Shown: positions 9,866-20,639 of the stretch, piece by piece | How the letters are laid out: each line of letters opens with the position of its first letter | Position numbering within the stretch: the first letter of the stretch is position 1 | Assembly: GCA_040285825.1 (NCBI GenBank) | Contig: JAUPSS010000011.1 | Location: 310,001 to 374,000 of the forward strand | Length of the DNA stretch: 64,000 nucleotides | Reading direction: 5' to 3' | Source of the DNA: Eukaryota sp. TZLM1-RC | Lineage: Eukaryota > Metamonada: BaSk clade | The notes under the pieces: model-generated | Told to the model about the DNA's origin: nothing | What the model saw: the letters and a program-made list of their open reading frames with translations, nothing else | The model's database searches: none | Position numbers and translations under genes: made by a program

Positions 9866-10648
9866 ATGACTAAGCAACCAAAGATAGTTCCTGTAGCAGG
9901 TTTCGCCTTTGTTAATCCAAATGAAGATGGTCCTATGCAGGCTTACCTTACATTTGCGTCAGATAACAATCTGACTCAGCCACCTAAGTCTTGTGTGATC
10001 CAGCTCTCTGGAAATCAACCGGAGATACCTTCTGTTTCTCAACCGGGAATGTCAGTACAACATGCTCAGCCACAACAACAGCAAGCATATTCTCTCAATC
10101 CACCTGGTCTTCAACACGTTCCGGGTGCTCATCATTCATCCATGGGGGCTGTGTCTCATAATCCTCATGGTTTTATGCCTCAACATGGTGGTGAACAAAT
10201 GTTCTCAATGAACCCTTACATGGTACGCGGCCACTTTGCTCAGCCTTTCCCTAATAGTATGGGACCTGGTGGTATGAACCCTCGCTCTAACCACCCCTCC
10301 TTTGTACATATGATGGCTCCCCACAACACCCCCGGTGCACGTAATACTAATCCACCGCCATCGCAAGGATCTGAACCTCCGCTCAAAATCAGCAAGAAAC
10401 CTCCTCAAAAAAAGCCAAAGTCTGAAGTGGAAGTTATTGACTGTGAAGATCCCACCAGAAATGCACCCCAACCCAAGCCTGTTGAACAAAAGACTCCACC
10501 CGTCTCTACTGCTGTTAACCCTCAGCCCGCAACTCAACCATTACCACCCAAAACAGAGTCACCAGTAGTTAATCAAGAAGCAGTGAATGAACAAAAGAAA
10601 AAGCGGGCAGCCACTGCTTTTGAAAACCTAATCAATGAAGGACCTTAG
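9866..10648 (+). CDS. Disordered Pro/Gln/Met-rich protein, unrecognised
   Basis: Single frame of 260 codons from ATG to TAG. The first about 50 residues look foldable (VAGFAFVNPNEDG, AYLTFASDNN); then come Gln-, His-, Pro-, Gly- and Met-rich stretches (QPQQQQ, NSMGPGGMNP), a Lys/Pro-rich segment (PPQKKPKSE) and a charged end ending ENLINEGP. Such composition is common in transcription or RNA-binding regulators, but no domain can be named. Base composition is less AT-rich than the flanks, which supports real coding. A likely 3' end with an AATAAA signal lies near 10757. Confidence 0.6.
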   Translation: MTKQPKIVPVAGFAFVNPNEDGPMQAYLTFASDNNLTQPPKSCVIQLSGNQPEIPSVSQPGMSVQHAQPQQQQAYSLNPPGLQHVPGAHHSSMGAVSHNPHGFMPQHGGEQMFSMNPYMVRGHFAQPFPNSMGPGGMNPRSNHPSFVHMMAPHNTPGARNTNPPPSQGSEPPLKISKKPPQKKPKSEVEVIDCEDPTRNAPQPKPVEQKTPPVSTAVNPQPATQPLPPKTESPVVNQEAVNEQKKKRAATAFENLINEGP

Positions 10649-11117
10649 TGTTTGTTTAAGGTTATTCTTTAGCTTTGTTTTGATCTGCGTTTATTTGTAT
10701 TTTACTTTAGTCGTAATTCTATCTGCTACGTGCAGATTCTATTTTTTCCCTTATTTAATAAATTGTTGTAACTTATTTGTGTAATCTCTTGTGTTTGTCA
10801 TGTTTTACCTTTCAGAAGCGGATCTTTTTCCTTTGTCTTTGATAGAGCTGTGATTTAGGAAAGTCCTCTTTAAAGATCTTTAAAATATAAACAAAATTGA
10901 GAACTTTACAACTGAAAAGCAAAAGATTTATGTGGATTATTGTTTGATCTCAAACTTTTAATTTCACTTAAGAACAGTTCAAAAACATCCTATTAAAATT
11001 ACAATTACCTTATCCAAATAGCGTCGATCGATTTGATGTCGTACTTTGGTAATATTAAGGCAAAGTTCAGACACTCATTTCATCAGTTTGCTTTCCCAAA
11101 TGATGAATTTGATCAAA
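10649..11117. other. Intergenic region, no gene seen
   Basis: AT-rich sequence after the disordered-protein gene, holding its 3' end. No open frame, RNA gene or repeat is recognised before the tandem duplication begins at about 11118. Confidence 0.4.
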
Positions 11118-12068
11118 AGTTCATTTTGTTATATGTCTATGTCAGTGTGGTCTAAGACCAGGTTCTGAAGAAAAATTACTATGAAACAGCTTTCACCATG
11201 ATGACCATAGCGTTGTGTAATTGTCTCGTAGAAATTTTGTGACAATGGCGTCCATCAAATTTGCCTCAATAGAGAGTTGTATATCAATTGCATTTTCTAT
11301 TTTGCTGCGGCAACAGTGGATTGAATGCAGTGCTGTTTAAAACTGCTTGAATTATCATCATAATTTGACCTTATTTCTGAGATTAGTGTTAATTTTAACA
11401 ATCAAGAGATTGTTCATAAAAGGGTGACCATGAGGTGGAAGTATGCAGATTAGAATTTTGCTGAGGAAAATGTTCTCCGAATTTTGTCCCAGTAATTCTG
11501 AGTTCATTTTGTTAAATTTCAAAGTTTAATAGAACATAAAGAAATAATACTATAGAAAAAACAAATTTCAAAAAAGGTCATTTAATACAATTATAGTAGT
11601 TTTTTACCAATTGCGAAAATTCCGTAAGAATGTACATTGGGACACGTATCCCAAATCTAAAAATACACGCAGCAATCAAAAGCTTTGTTTTGAAACAGAC
11701 AGGACTTGATGCAGTACTTGAGATGTTTTGAAACAGACTTGGTTTTGGTCTCCAGACAAATTCATATTTTAAAAACATTATCTATTGGAACACAAATAAA
11801 AGCAAATTATTGTCCTCATCACAACAACCACAATTTTCAATGTTATGTTTTTCACAATTTAAAGATCAGAGCGTTGCATTTTGAGTAATTATGTTGGGGG
11901 ACAATGATCTCAATGTTGTGTTGTCTCCATTATGTGAGACAGAGGTACTAAACTTGACGTGCAAGCAATGAAAAAGAATTTTTTAGGAATCAGTTTCAAC
12001 AATAGAACTAAAAAACTATCAAAAAAGTTTGGACTTGACACCCAAAATCCGTCTAGTCAACCCCAAGG

Positions 12069-12587
12069 TCAACTCGAGTCATGTTCAGGAGGTACATAAC
12101 AAACTCTACCACAATTGATAGGCAAACAACGACTCTTGGAGACATCATCGTTGTGAACGACTAATATTTCGACTTTATCACTGTTGCAGCGAGGAAAACA
12201 TGATCGTTCTAAGGTAGAGAAGAAGCGGCCACGGTTTTTGTCCTTTCCATCACATTCAGAGAAGTCATCGGCATCAGGATTAAAGAATGTCAGCCACACA
12301 ATAGTGATGGTTAGGAGTACACCACAGATGAGTACAATTGTTGCAAGACTGGCGAGAGGAACATTATCAGCACGCACTTCATGAAGAATGCGGATTGCAT
12401 ATAACCCGATATAGAAAATACCAACTAGAGCTAAAAAGTGAGGTATGTGGTGATAATTGAACTGCATGGTCACATCGTACACCCCTGTTAACAGTCCTAT
12501 CCCCATGGAGCTGAAACATAGACGAATGGTGCGATCACGAGGTCGACGGTCTTTTGGAAAACACGGAAGCTTAAATTGTTCAAACAT
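12069..12587 (-). CDS. Small multi-pass membrane protein, duplicate 1, unrecognised
   Basis: 172 codons from ATG at 12587 to a TGA stop. Residues about 25-43, 48-68 and 78-101 are hydrophobic and likely membrane helices; the C-terminal about 65 residues are Cys-rich (CDGKD, RSCFPRC, SRCLPINCGRVC) and probably lumenal or extracellular with disulfides. No signal peptide beyond the first helix. The protein is identical to that at 14192-14710, so the duplication is recent or under selection. A Fanzor F2 remnant lies directly upstream on the same strand. Confidence 0.6.
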   Translation of the reverse strand: MFEQFKLPCFPKDRRPRDRTIRLCFSSMGIGLLTGVYDVTMQFNYHHIPHFLALVGIFYIGLYAIRILHEVRADNVPLASLATIVLICGVLLTITIVWLTFFNPDADDFSECDGKDKNRGRFFSTLERSCFPRCNSDKVEILVVHNDDVSKSRCLPINCGRVCYVPPEHDSS

Positions 12588-12699
12588 TTGACGTGGTGTA
12601 CTGGGTGACTGATGTGACTATGTCGTAGACAACCTAATGAAGTGATGGATTGTTGATTGAGTTGAAGTCAATCAATCAAAGAAATCAAAATCACAAATA

Positions 12700-12867
12700 T
12701 ACTGTGAATTTCTATCAAAACGCACTGCTGGCTTTTGACCAATTCATACAATCTTGATAGACGTTAAGCTTACTTTAGATCTATCACTCTATGATATCAC
12801 GATCAAACGATAGTTAAAGCAGCAACATCACAATACACGTACAGGTACGCAATACATGGAAAAACAC
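12700..12867 (-). ncRNA. Candidate guide-RNA/right-end segment of Fanzor F2 (unit 1)
   Basis: About 168 bases between the Fanzor F2 stop and the string AAATTCACAGTA (minus strand, 12711-12700). That string also closes the F1 elements. By analogy this would be the fRNA and element end. It is the duplicate of 14824-14991, so its conservation between units only reflects the recent duplication. Confidence 0.3.
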
Positions 12868-13221
12868 TTATCTACGGGGTCTCCGGAACGCCTCAGGTCT
12901 TTCATTGTGGTAGTGCTCACTTATGGCAATCTCCAGTTGGTTTCTGGAAGCTGAGATGTCCCTCGACCAGAGTGTCTGACATTGAGGGCATACAAACTTA
13001 TCATTGTTCACCCTCCCATCATCGTGATACAACTTTTGATTGAATACCTTACAGCAATTCGTTTTGGCAGATGTGTAGAATTCATCTCCATTAGGCTTCA
13101 CATATGTAAAATGTTTCTGAATCTCCTTCAAAAAGCGCTTCCTTGGGGTTTTCACAGATTGTCTTGATGGCCCATCACCTCCACTACCAAACCAAATTAT
13201 GGTTTCTCTTCCATTAGCCAT
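12868..13221 (-). pseudogene. C-terminal fragment of Fanzor F2
   Basis: 117 residues nearly identical to the end of the frame at 14992-15948. It includes the alternative-Glu motif DEFYTSAKTNCC, the zinc pair CPQC and RuvC-III WSRDISASRN, but lacks RuvC-I and everything N-terminal. It was created by the tandem duplication and cannot be a nuclease. Confidence 0.8.
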
Positions 13222-14191
13222 TAGTTTAATTTTTTAGTTCATTTTGTTATATGTCTATGTCAGTGTGGTCTAAGACCAGGTTCTGAAGAAAAATTACTAT
13301 GAAACAGCTTTCACCATGATGACCATAGCGTTGTGTAATTGTCTCGTAGAAATTTTGTGACAATGGCGTCCATCAAATTTGCCTCAATAGAGAGTTGTAT
13401 ATCAATTGCACTTTCTATTTTGCTGCGGCAACAGTGGATTGAATGCAGTGCTGTTTAAAACTGCTTGAATTATCATCATAATTTGACCTTATTTCTGAGA
13501 TTAGTGTTAATTTTAACAATCAAGAGATTGTTCATAAAAGGGTGACCATGAGGTGGAAGTATGCAGATTAGAATTTTGCTGAGGAAAATGTTCTCCGAAT
13601 TTTGTCCCAGTAATTCTGAGTTCATTTTGTTAAATTTCAAAGTTTAATAGAACATAAAGAAATAATACTATAGAAAAAACAAATTTCAAAAAAGATCATT
13701 TAATACAATTATAGTAGTTTTTTTTACCAATTGCAGAAATTTCGTAAGAATGTACATTGGGACACGTATCCCAAATCTAAAAACACACGCAGCAATCAAA
13801 AGCTTTGTTTTGAAACAGACAGGACTTGATGCAGTACTTGAGATGTTTTGAAACAACAGACTTGGTTTTTGTCTTCAGACAAATTCATATTTTAAAAACA
13901 TTATCTATTGGAACACGAATAGAAGCAAATTATTGTCCTCATCACAACAACCACAATTTTCAATGTTATGTTTTTCACAATTTAAAGATCAGAGCGTTGC
14001 ATTTTGAGTAATTATGTTGGGGGACAATGATCTCAATGTTGTGTTGTCTCCATTATGTGAGACAGAGGTACTAAACTTGACGTGCAAGCAATGAAAAAGA
14101 ATTTTTTAGGAATCAGTTTCAACAATAGAACTAAAAAACTATCAAAAAAGTTTGGACTTGACACCCAAAATCCGTCTAGTCAACCCCAAGG

Positions 14192-14710
14192 TCAACTCGA
14201 GTCATGTTCAGGAGGTACATAACAAACTCTACCACAATTGATAGGCAAACAACGACTCTTGGAGACATCATCGTTGTGAACGACTAATATTTCGACTTTA
14301 TCACTGTTGCAGCGAGGAAAACATGATCGTTCTAAGGTAGAGAAGAAGCGGCCACGGTTTTTGTCCTTTCCATCACATTCAGAGAAGTCATCGGCATCAG
14401 GATTAAAGAATGTCAGCCACACAATAGTGATGGTTAGGAGTACACCACAGATGAGTACAATTGTTGCAAGACTGGCGAGAGGAACATTATCAGCACGCAC
14501 TTCATGAAGAATGCGGATTGCATATAACCCGATATAGAAAATACCAACTAGAGCTAAAAAGTGAGGTATGTGGTGATAATTGAACTGCATGGTCACATCG
14601 TACACCCCTGTTAACAGTCCTATCCCCATGGAGCTGAAACATAGACGAATGGTGCGATCACGAGGTCGACGGTCTTTTGGAAAACACGGAAGCTTAAATT
14701 GTTCAAACAT
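14192..14710 (-). CDS. Small multi-pass membrane protein, duplicate 2, unrecognised
   Basis: Same 172-residue protein as at 12069-12587: three hydrophobic segments and a Cys-rich tail. This copy lies downstream of the complete Fanzor F2 frame, with the candidate element end (14824) about 114 bp before its start codon. It is therefore the likely original of the duplicated pair. Function unknown. Confidence 0.6.
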   Translation of the reverse strand: MFEQFKLPCFPKDRRPRDRTIRLCFSSMGIGLLTGVYDVTMQFNYHHIPHFLALVGIFYIGLYAIRILHEVRADNVPLASLATIVLICGVLLTITIVWLTFFNPDADDFSECDGKDKNRGRFFSTLERSCFPRCNSDKVEILVVHNDDVSKSRCLPINCGRVCYVPPEHDSS

Positions 14711-14823
14711 TTGACGTGGTGTACTGGGTGACTGATGTGACTATGTCGTAGACAACCTAATGAAGTGATGGATTGTTGATTGAGTTGAAGTCAATCAATC
14801 AAAGAAATCAAAATCACAAAATA

Positions 14824-14991
14824 TACTGTGAATTTCTATCAAAACGCACTTCTGGCTTTTGACCAATTCATGCAATCTTGATAGACGTTAAGCTTACTTT
14901 AGATCTATCACTCTATGATATCACGATCAAACGATAGTTAAAGCAGCAACATCACAATACGCGTACAGGTACGCAATACATGGAAAAACAC
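14824..14991 (-). ncRNA. Candidate guide-RNA/right-end segment of Fanzor F2 (unit 2)
   Basis: Segment between the Fanzor F2 stop codon and the AAATTCACAGTA string. Soon after the stop lies a perfect inverted repeat GCGTAC-AG-GTACGC (14961-14974), which would fold in RNA. Inferred from position only; no second independent F2 right end is available to test it. Confidence 0.35.
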
Positions 14992-16906
14992 TTATCTACG
15001 AGGTCTCCGGAACGCCTCAGGTCTTTCATTGTGGTAGTGCTCACTTATGGCAATCTCCAGTTGGTTTCTGGAAGCTGAGATGTCCCTCGACCAGAGTGTC
15101 TGACATTGAGGGCAAACAAACTTATCATTGTTCACCCTCCCATCATCGTGATACAACTTTTGATTGAATACCTTACAGCAATTCGTTTTGGCAGATGTGT
15201 AGAATTCATCTCCATTAGGCTTCACATATGTAAAATGTTTCTGAATCTCCTTCAAAAAGCGCTTCCTTGGGGTTTTCACAGATTGTCTTGATGGCCCATC
15301 ACCTCCACTACCAAACCAAATTATGGTTTCTCTTCCATTAGCCATTAGTTTAATTTTTTCAATTAATCCCATTATTCTTTTTTGCCTTCTTATAAAGAAA
15401 TCAAACTTGTTGCGGCGCAGGGCTCGGCGATCTCCATTTATCAGCAGTTGGTCTAGTATAGTTCTCGGACAGAAGTCGGGATTGCTGATTTCTTCCTGTG
15501 TCGGTACCCACATCAAAGGCATTGCTACTTCATTAAGATATTTGTGTAAATTCTTAGCAAAATAGCAATTTGGTGATGCATGGGTCAGGACCGGGGGGTG
15601 AATGATCTTCTTTGCGTTTGGATTCAGAACAAGGCCCGAAAGTTGATGATCAACATTGTTATTATCAATTCTTGATTCAATTGAATAACCACACAAATTT
15701 TTGTGATTAGGATCAATTGCACAAAATGAATATTCAATTGGATCAACTGGCGGAGGCTCATAGGCGTCGTCAGTTCTTCGACGTTGCCTAGGACGGACCT
15801 GTTGTTGAAGTCTAGAGTTTCGCTTTCGACTCTTTGCAGGTATATCGAGTTCCCCACTGGCTATGGTGGTTGCCAATTCTCTGGCTGTCCGGCGATTCTT
15901 ATTTTTTTTTGGGGGCAAAAGAAAAAGTGAAGCGGATTGAAACAGCATCTGAACTGATTGTGTAAGTCAGATACTTCTTTTTTCTGAAAAAGGCAAACGG
16001 ATCTTTCAGCAGACAGCGGTTGGCATTAAAAGAGAGAAAATGCTTTTCCAGTTGTTGACTAAAAGAGATAAAGCCAGGTGAATAACTGGGGGATGGGGAC
16101 ACGGCATTTCTTCGCATGGTGTCAGATGCAATATTTTCCAGAAAGGATAAAATATTTAGCCCAGCAGTGAATAAGAAGGTGATGTTGTCTGGACTGAGAT
16201 CAACATTGTCCATCATTAACATAGCGTCAAAACGATGAGGGTCGGCAACCTGCTGAGTAAATAGGTCCATTATGTACTCATGGTGACCTTCATCATACCA
16301 TGCGCGCAAAGAGTCACGAATAGTGGCTGCAGTCGTGTTCACCACTAATGAAGCATATTTCTTTGGGCAAGGGCACTCAAAGAAGGTAGCCATTGTCCGG
16401 AAGAAGTTCAGCTTCCAGGAGACAGGGCCATCAGTAAGTATTTGACAAAAGCTGTTCGCCATTTGCAGTGCGCGAAAGCTTCTAATGTCAGAGTGGCACC
16501 AGTTGTCGGTTCCCTTCTGAAAGCCAATAGGAGGAAACGGCCAGCCAGGTCGGAAAGAGACATCATATAGTGCGCGGTACACTTCCATATGATTCTCGAA
16601 TGGGCGTCTCACAGTCGGATGAGGTACCATTACAAAGTCTTGACATTGATACCAAAACTGTTGTTGATATAACCAGAAAGCCATTTCCGGATACTGCAGG
16701 ACGAACAGCTGTGCTAACCGGGCAGTAAGCACAGTGACAGTTCGAATATAGCGAAACTGTCTTTCCATTGAAACAAGAGCTGCAGTAGAGAAGAACTGAG
16801 CAGCACTTGCTGGAACTGTCGTCTTGCTGTCGTTTATTGGTTGCTCACGACGGTTAACCTCCCAGGGGAGTACATGCCCTCGACGTGGCAACTCTGGATT
16901 TGCCAT
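14992..16906 (-). pseudogene. Fanzor (TnpB-like RuvC nuclease), family F2 copy a; one frameshift
   Basis: Two overlapping frames (16906-15899 and 15948-14992) meet in a C5A9 run at about 15902-15915; one base there joins them into about 637 residues. The N-terminal part (from ATG at 16906) is helical. The C-terminal part has RuvC-I AIDPNHKNL (about 15700), a basic region RRNKFDFFIRRQKR, the strand TIIWFGSGGDG, the Fanzor-type alternative Glu in DEFYTSAKTNCC (about 15190) and RuvC-III with zinc Cys, CPQC and WSRDISASRN (about 15075). It is clearly distinct from F1 in sequence. If the homopolymer is an assembly error, all recognised catalytic residues are present and the protein could be active. 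Confidence 0.75.
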
Positions 16907-17235
16907 TGGGGTGAATATGTCAGTCGAGAAAAGATCAGACAGTCAACAATAAAAATTTGATTTATTCACAACTTCTTACATTTATACAAATACAAAGCCT
17001 GAGCAAGATGATAATTAAACACTATAATACGTGATATTTAAGCTGCCGCAACTATTTTCTTTCTTGAAAGGGTTACAGTTGAAGGAGTTTTTTAGGTGAT
17101 AACATTAGCATATCCAATCAAGAAAACGTTTTGTTTCAATGAGTTCATATAAAGTATATTTTCATAATGGGATCAACTTGACACTTCTTTATTCTTGAAA
17201 TAGAAACCACTCAACCTAACAATGACTCTTGACAG
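16907..17235. other. Upstream flank of Fanzor F2a, no gene seen
   Basis: AT-rich sequence upstream of the F2a start codon, presumably holding its promoter and left end. No copy of this flank is seen elsewhere, so the left boundary of the F2 element cannot be set. Confidence 0.35.
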
Positions 17236-17430
17236 GACAACATTCACAACCTCCTTCGTGACCCTGGTACCTCTACCATCCTGTCTTGTCCTGTGTCCTT
17301 AACTTCCCTCAACGTCAGCGGAAACAACATTTCTGACTCCCTTACACCTACAATTGTCTCGTTCCTAACTATTAATAGTACGCTAACCACATTCGCTCTT
17401 GGCCTTTCTCCTAGGAACCGACCTAAATAG
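17236..17430 (+). pseudogene. Leucine-rich-repeat-like exon or fragment
   Basis: A 64-codon frame without ATG, preceded by TTGACAG (possible splice acceptor) and ending in TAG. It reads SLTSLNVSGNNISD and then TLTTFALG, like one or two leucine-rich repeats. Base composition is less AT-rich than its neighbours. It may be an isolated exon or a gene fragment; no other exon is recognised nearby. Confidence 0.35.
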
Positions 17431-17626
17431 ACAAAAGCTTGATTTCTTAAGTTACTTCAAAACTATACATTGTTCTTCAACTTTCGCTTTCGCTACTGGT
17501 GATAATGTATTGAGATCAGGTTGTTGCATCGGACTCATAGCTATACCAGCACCTTCAGTACCCTTTCCAGCAGCCTTTAGACTGTCATCAGTAATTTCAA
17601 TAACAATGGTTTGAGACTGTTGTTTC

Positions 17627-19229
17627 TTAAACACCTCTGATCTCTCTCTTCCCAGCCAACATCAGAATATCTAGAGCAGAATTGGTATCTCGATTCCAGA
17701 ACGTTTTAAAGTTATTTACTTACTTATTTTTATCCAATATATATAATATATAATTATATGGAAAAAATATAGACAAATTTCATTTTGGATAGACAATATC
17801 CTTCTTTTTACTCTAGAGCCAATGAGTTCGAAATTGGAAACGGAAATACATACTCTCACGAACCATCTAGATGTAAGGTCTGAATGATTTTTACTCCCTA
17901 TCAATTAACAAGTGCCAATTAGAAATTAATGTGGATCCTTTCCTCTGCTAATAAACATTTAATTAATAAAGAATAAGCAGAATTGCTTTAATATTTTGGT
18001 TTAAATAATGCATTGAAAAAACAAATGGTGATAACCATTCTCTTAGTTTGTCACTAATGAAAGAGTTAGACAGAAATTGAAAATAATCATTTCTGCTCTC
18101 AACCATTACATACTGAGGAAAAATGGAAAACTCAATGAGCAATTACTACCAAACTTAACTGCGTTGAAGTATGTTTACATACTGAATATTCAGAATATGA
18201 GAAGGTCATTGAACAAACGATGAAGACCTCAAAGAGTTAAATGGACGCTGTTGATGATTCTTTTGATAATGTAGCTTCTGCTTGCTCCACTGTGATTCCA
18301 TTCTGTAAAATATACTCTTTCTTTTTGATTTTTCTAAATTTTTGGTGAACTCTCGACACCCTTGACCACTCCAACTCTGTTAATTTCAGTCAATTATATT
18401 GGTTAACTCTTTTTAATTGGTCTTTTGCATTGAGTTTGAATCGTTCTTGTTTACAAAAATAAAGTAAATCACTTTTACCTGGGTCAATATGTACTTTGTG
18501 TTTTGATGATAGAAAACCAACAATCCAATTCATCCAAATAGTTCTCTGTGGTTGCAAACTTTTCACTATCAGGCTTGGAGGACATGCATATACAATCTTC
18601 TCTTGCAAGCTCAATACAGGCTGCAAAACCATCAGTTTTAATGGTGTTGCTAAATTTGTAGCCCTTTTAAGTAAATGGTCTATTAAATTCAAAAATAAGA
18701 CCAAAGCAAATTTTGTTCTTCTGGATTCATACGTTGAATGTCTGTCATTGAATTCTACTCTGAATTATTTTTTTTGTCAGCAATTTCATCATGTGTAAAA
18801 AAAGAACGGAAAACACCCTATAGATTTGTATGTATAATGAAAAACCCTTTAGATTTATTCAATAGGAACCAACTCAGAGACCTCAAAAATTTGATACAAT
18901 AAATTTTTTGCATGCAAAAATGAATCACAATCAGTTAAATTATTAGAATCAGAGCAAATCTCCTGCCAAAAACCTGATTAAAAGGGTTACATATCATTTG
19001 ATTCCATTAATTCTGGAAAACAACTACGATGAATTACCAACATGTTGAATAGTATTGAACTATCAAATTTCTTAATATTAAATTTTGTCAAAAAGTCTGG
19101 TCTGTGATCAACAAAAAATTGAATAAATAATGAAAATCCTCCCTCCGTTTTGAAAAAAGTGAATATTTTTATTGTGATCAGGGTCGTCTCAAATTTTATT
19201 GTACATGAAGCAATAAAGCTTACTGGCAT
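17627..19229 (-). pseudogene. Decayed Fanzor, lineage F4
   Basis: Recognisable pieces in the right order on the minus strand: TDGFAACIEL and KVHIDPGKSDLLYF (the TDG block and RuvC-I, about 18450-18650), then a Lys/Arg-rich stretch (about 18250-18400), and FWNRDTNSALDIL (RuvC-III, about 17660-17700) ending at TAA 17627. DPGKxDLL and NRDxNxAL are typical of Fanzor and differ from the F1 and F2 forms. Many stops and frameshifts occur, and the middle region is not recognisable. The N-terminal limit at 19229 is uncertain. Clearly dead. Confidence 0.6.
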
Positions 19230-19495
19230 ATAAAATTCTTCCTTATGAAGAAAACCAAAAACACCAGCAATAATGAAAACTTTTTGGTTAGTGACTCATT
19301 CTAATTGTTCTTCATCATTGAGTTGTTCAAGTCTTCAGCCTTTTGATTCTTGATCTCATTCATCTTTTGAGTATTTTTTTAGGTGGAAGTTCATTTTTTG
19401 TTTCCGTTTCATTATCAAATGCAAGAATTGACTTTGGAATTTTTGGATCATTCAGTTCAGTGATATTGTTTATTGTTATCATGGGTTTTTTATTA

Positions 19496-19783
19496 TTACT
19501 GCCTTTTTGTTTTTCCCACTGACCTTGGACTTCTTCGGCTGAAAATCAATTTTTGCGGTCTAAGCAAATGTTCACAAGAACGGGAGATGATTTTTGATTT
19601 CATACCTGCAGGCATAATGCAAACAACACTGGTATCCAAGTTTTTATAAATATTCAATAGTTTAGCTGCCCAAAAATCCATCGCAGCATCAGTAATCCAT
19701 GTTGCTGGCTCTAGATTGTCTAAATCAATAGAATTTATGTCGACACGACCACGGTTAGATTCAACGTCTCCATCCAATAGCAA
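19496..19783 (-). pseudogene. Possible ULP1/C48-protease-like fragment
   Basis: The stretch DLDNLEPATWITDAAMDFW followed by a Leu-rich segment resembles the start of ULP1-type cysteine proteases (L-x-P-x-x-W-L-N-D motif). The catalytic His-Asp-Cys region is not seen, so this is at most a fragment, perhaps of a DNA transposon. Could be chance. Confidence 0.25.
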
Positions 19784-20219
19784 TATATTATTTTCTTATT
19801 TTTTACGTTGCTTTGAATTTGATTGCATATCCATAGTCTGAATTTCTTACTTTGAATCAGAATGTCATTTGCAACATCACAGGAAACAAAAATGACATAA
19901 GAATAAAAATAACAACAATGAAAATAGGACGAATTCAATCAAAATTTGTTATTGTTGAAAAATTTCACAAAGAAGTTGTGAAGAAACAGTGTATTTTGGT
20001 CATTCTCTGTTGAAGTCAATATCATGAACTAAAAAAGGAATAAACATTAACAATACCATTGAAGCTACTGTTCTTGCGGCCTATGTTGAGCTTGTGAAAA
20101 AATTTGCCAACACAGAGAAATTATTGATGATTTGGATGTTGAATTTTTATCATTGAAAAACAAAGTAAAAATGCAAAGTCATTAGTAAAGTGAGTTACTT
20201 TTGTCTGTGATCACAAAAG

Positions 20220-20385
20220 GGTCAATCTCAATGCAATAGACGAATTGAAAAGCGATAAGCAATATGAACGGCTGAAATTAACAGAATTGAAGTGCCCCAA
20301 GGTGTCGAGAGTTCACTGAAGTATTGTCCTTCAAAATCGGGTTCGTGGCAACCCGAAGCTTCATTATCAAAAGAATAAAAATATT
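20220..20385 (+). pseudogene. Short Fanzor F4-related fragment
   Basis: Reads QYERLKLTELK, then VSRVH and PKLHYQKN, matching in order the minus-strand stretch at about 18250-18410 just after RuvC-I of F4 (LKLTELEWSRVSREF, KLHYQKN). Only this short block is present, with stops. It shows that a second F4 copy once existed. Confidence 0.4.
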
Positions 20386-20618
20386 CTGCAGTTTTTGTTG
20401 GCAGCGACTACAGGTGTTTCTTCGACCAAATCAAAAAATCTTTTTGTGCATGCGAATTCCTTTTTGAAGACAAATTTTTGGCCATTCAATTCATTTAACT
20501 TTTGTTGCATTTGTTTAGTTAAAGATGAAGTGATAGCAAACCGAATAGACAACCATTTCCTGATCAAAAAATGATTGAAATCCCCCTGAATTACACAATA
20601 TTTGGATATTTTTGACAA
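20367..20618 (-). pseudogene. Possible Fanzor RuvC-II fragment
   Basis: 83 codons with VIQGDFN and, about 50 residues on, KEFACTKRF. These resemble the Fanzor GD(W/F) strand and the EYRTSK-like alternative-Glu motif with suitable spacing. No RuvC-I or RuvC-III is attached in this frame. Weak evidence. Confidence 0.3.
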
Positions 20619-20639
20619 TCATTTAGTCCAATCATTTGT

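Larger units (their letters stand above)
11118..13235. repeat. Tandem segmental duplication, unit 1 (2118 bp)
   Basis: Begins AGTTCATTTTGTTATATG and is repeated directly from 13236. It carries about 950 bp without a gene, the membrane-protein gene, the candidate F2 right end and the last part of the Fanzor F2 frame. It differs from unit 2 by few bases and small indels; the membrane-protein gene translates identically. The break is inside the Fanzor frame (TTAGTTTAATTTTTT joins AGTTCATTTTG), so unit 1 keeps only the Fanzor C-terminus. Confidence 0.9.
13236..15359. repeat. Tandem segmental duplication, unit 2 (2124 bp)
   Basis: Second unit, which continues without a break into the rest of the Fanzor F2 frame at 15360, so it is in the ancestral context. 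The 5' part (13236-14191) shows no gene; it holds only AT-rich sequence identical in kind to unit 1. Confidence 0.9.

Noticed and set aside
10205-10537. 110-codon minus-strand frame
   Set aside because: Antisense shadow of the disordered-protein gene at 9866-10648.
17452-17634. 60-codon minus-strand frame after Fanzor F4
   Set aside because: It begins with GTG directly overlapping the F4 stop, has no recognised domain and no ATG at its start.
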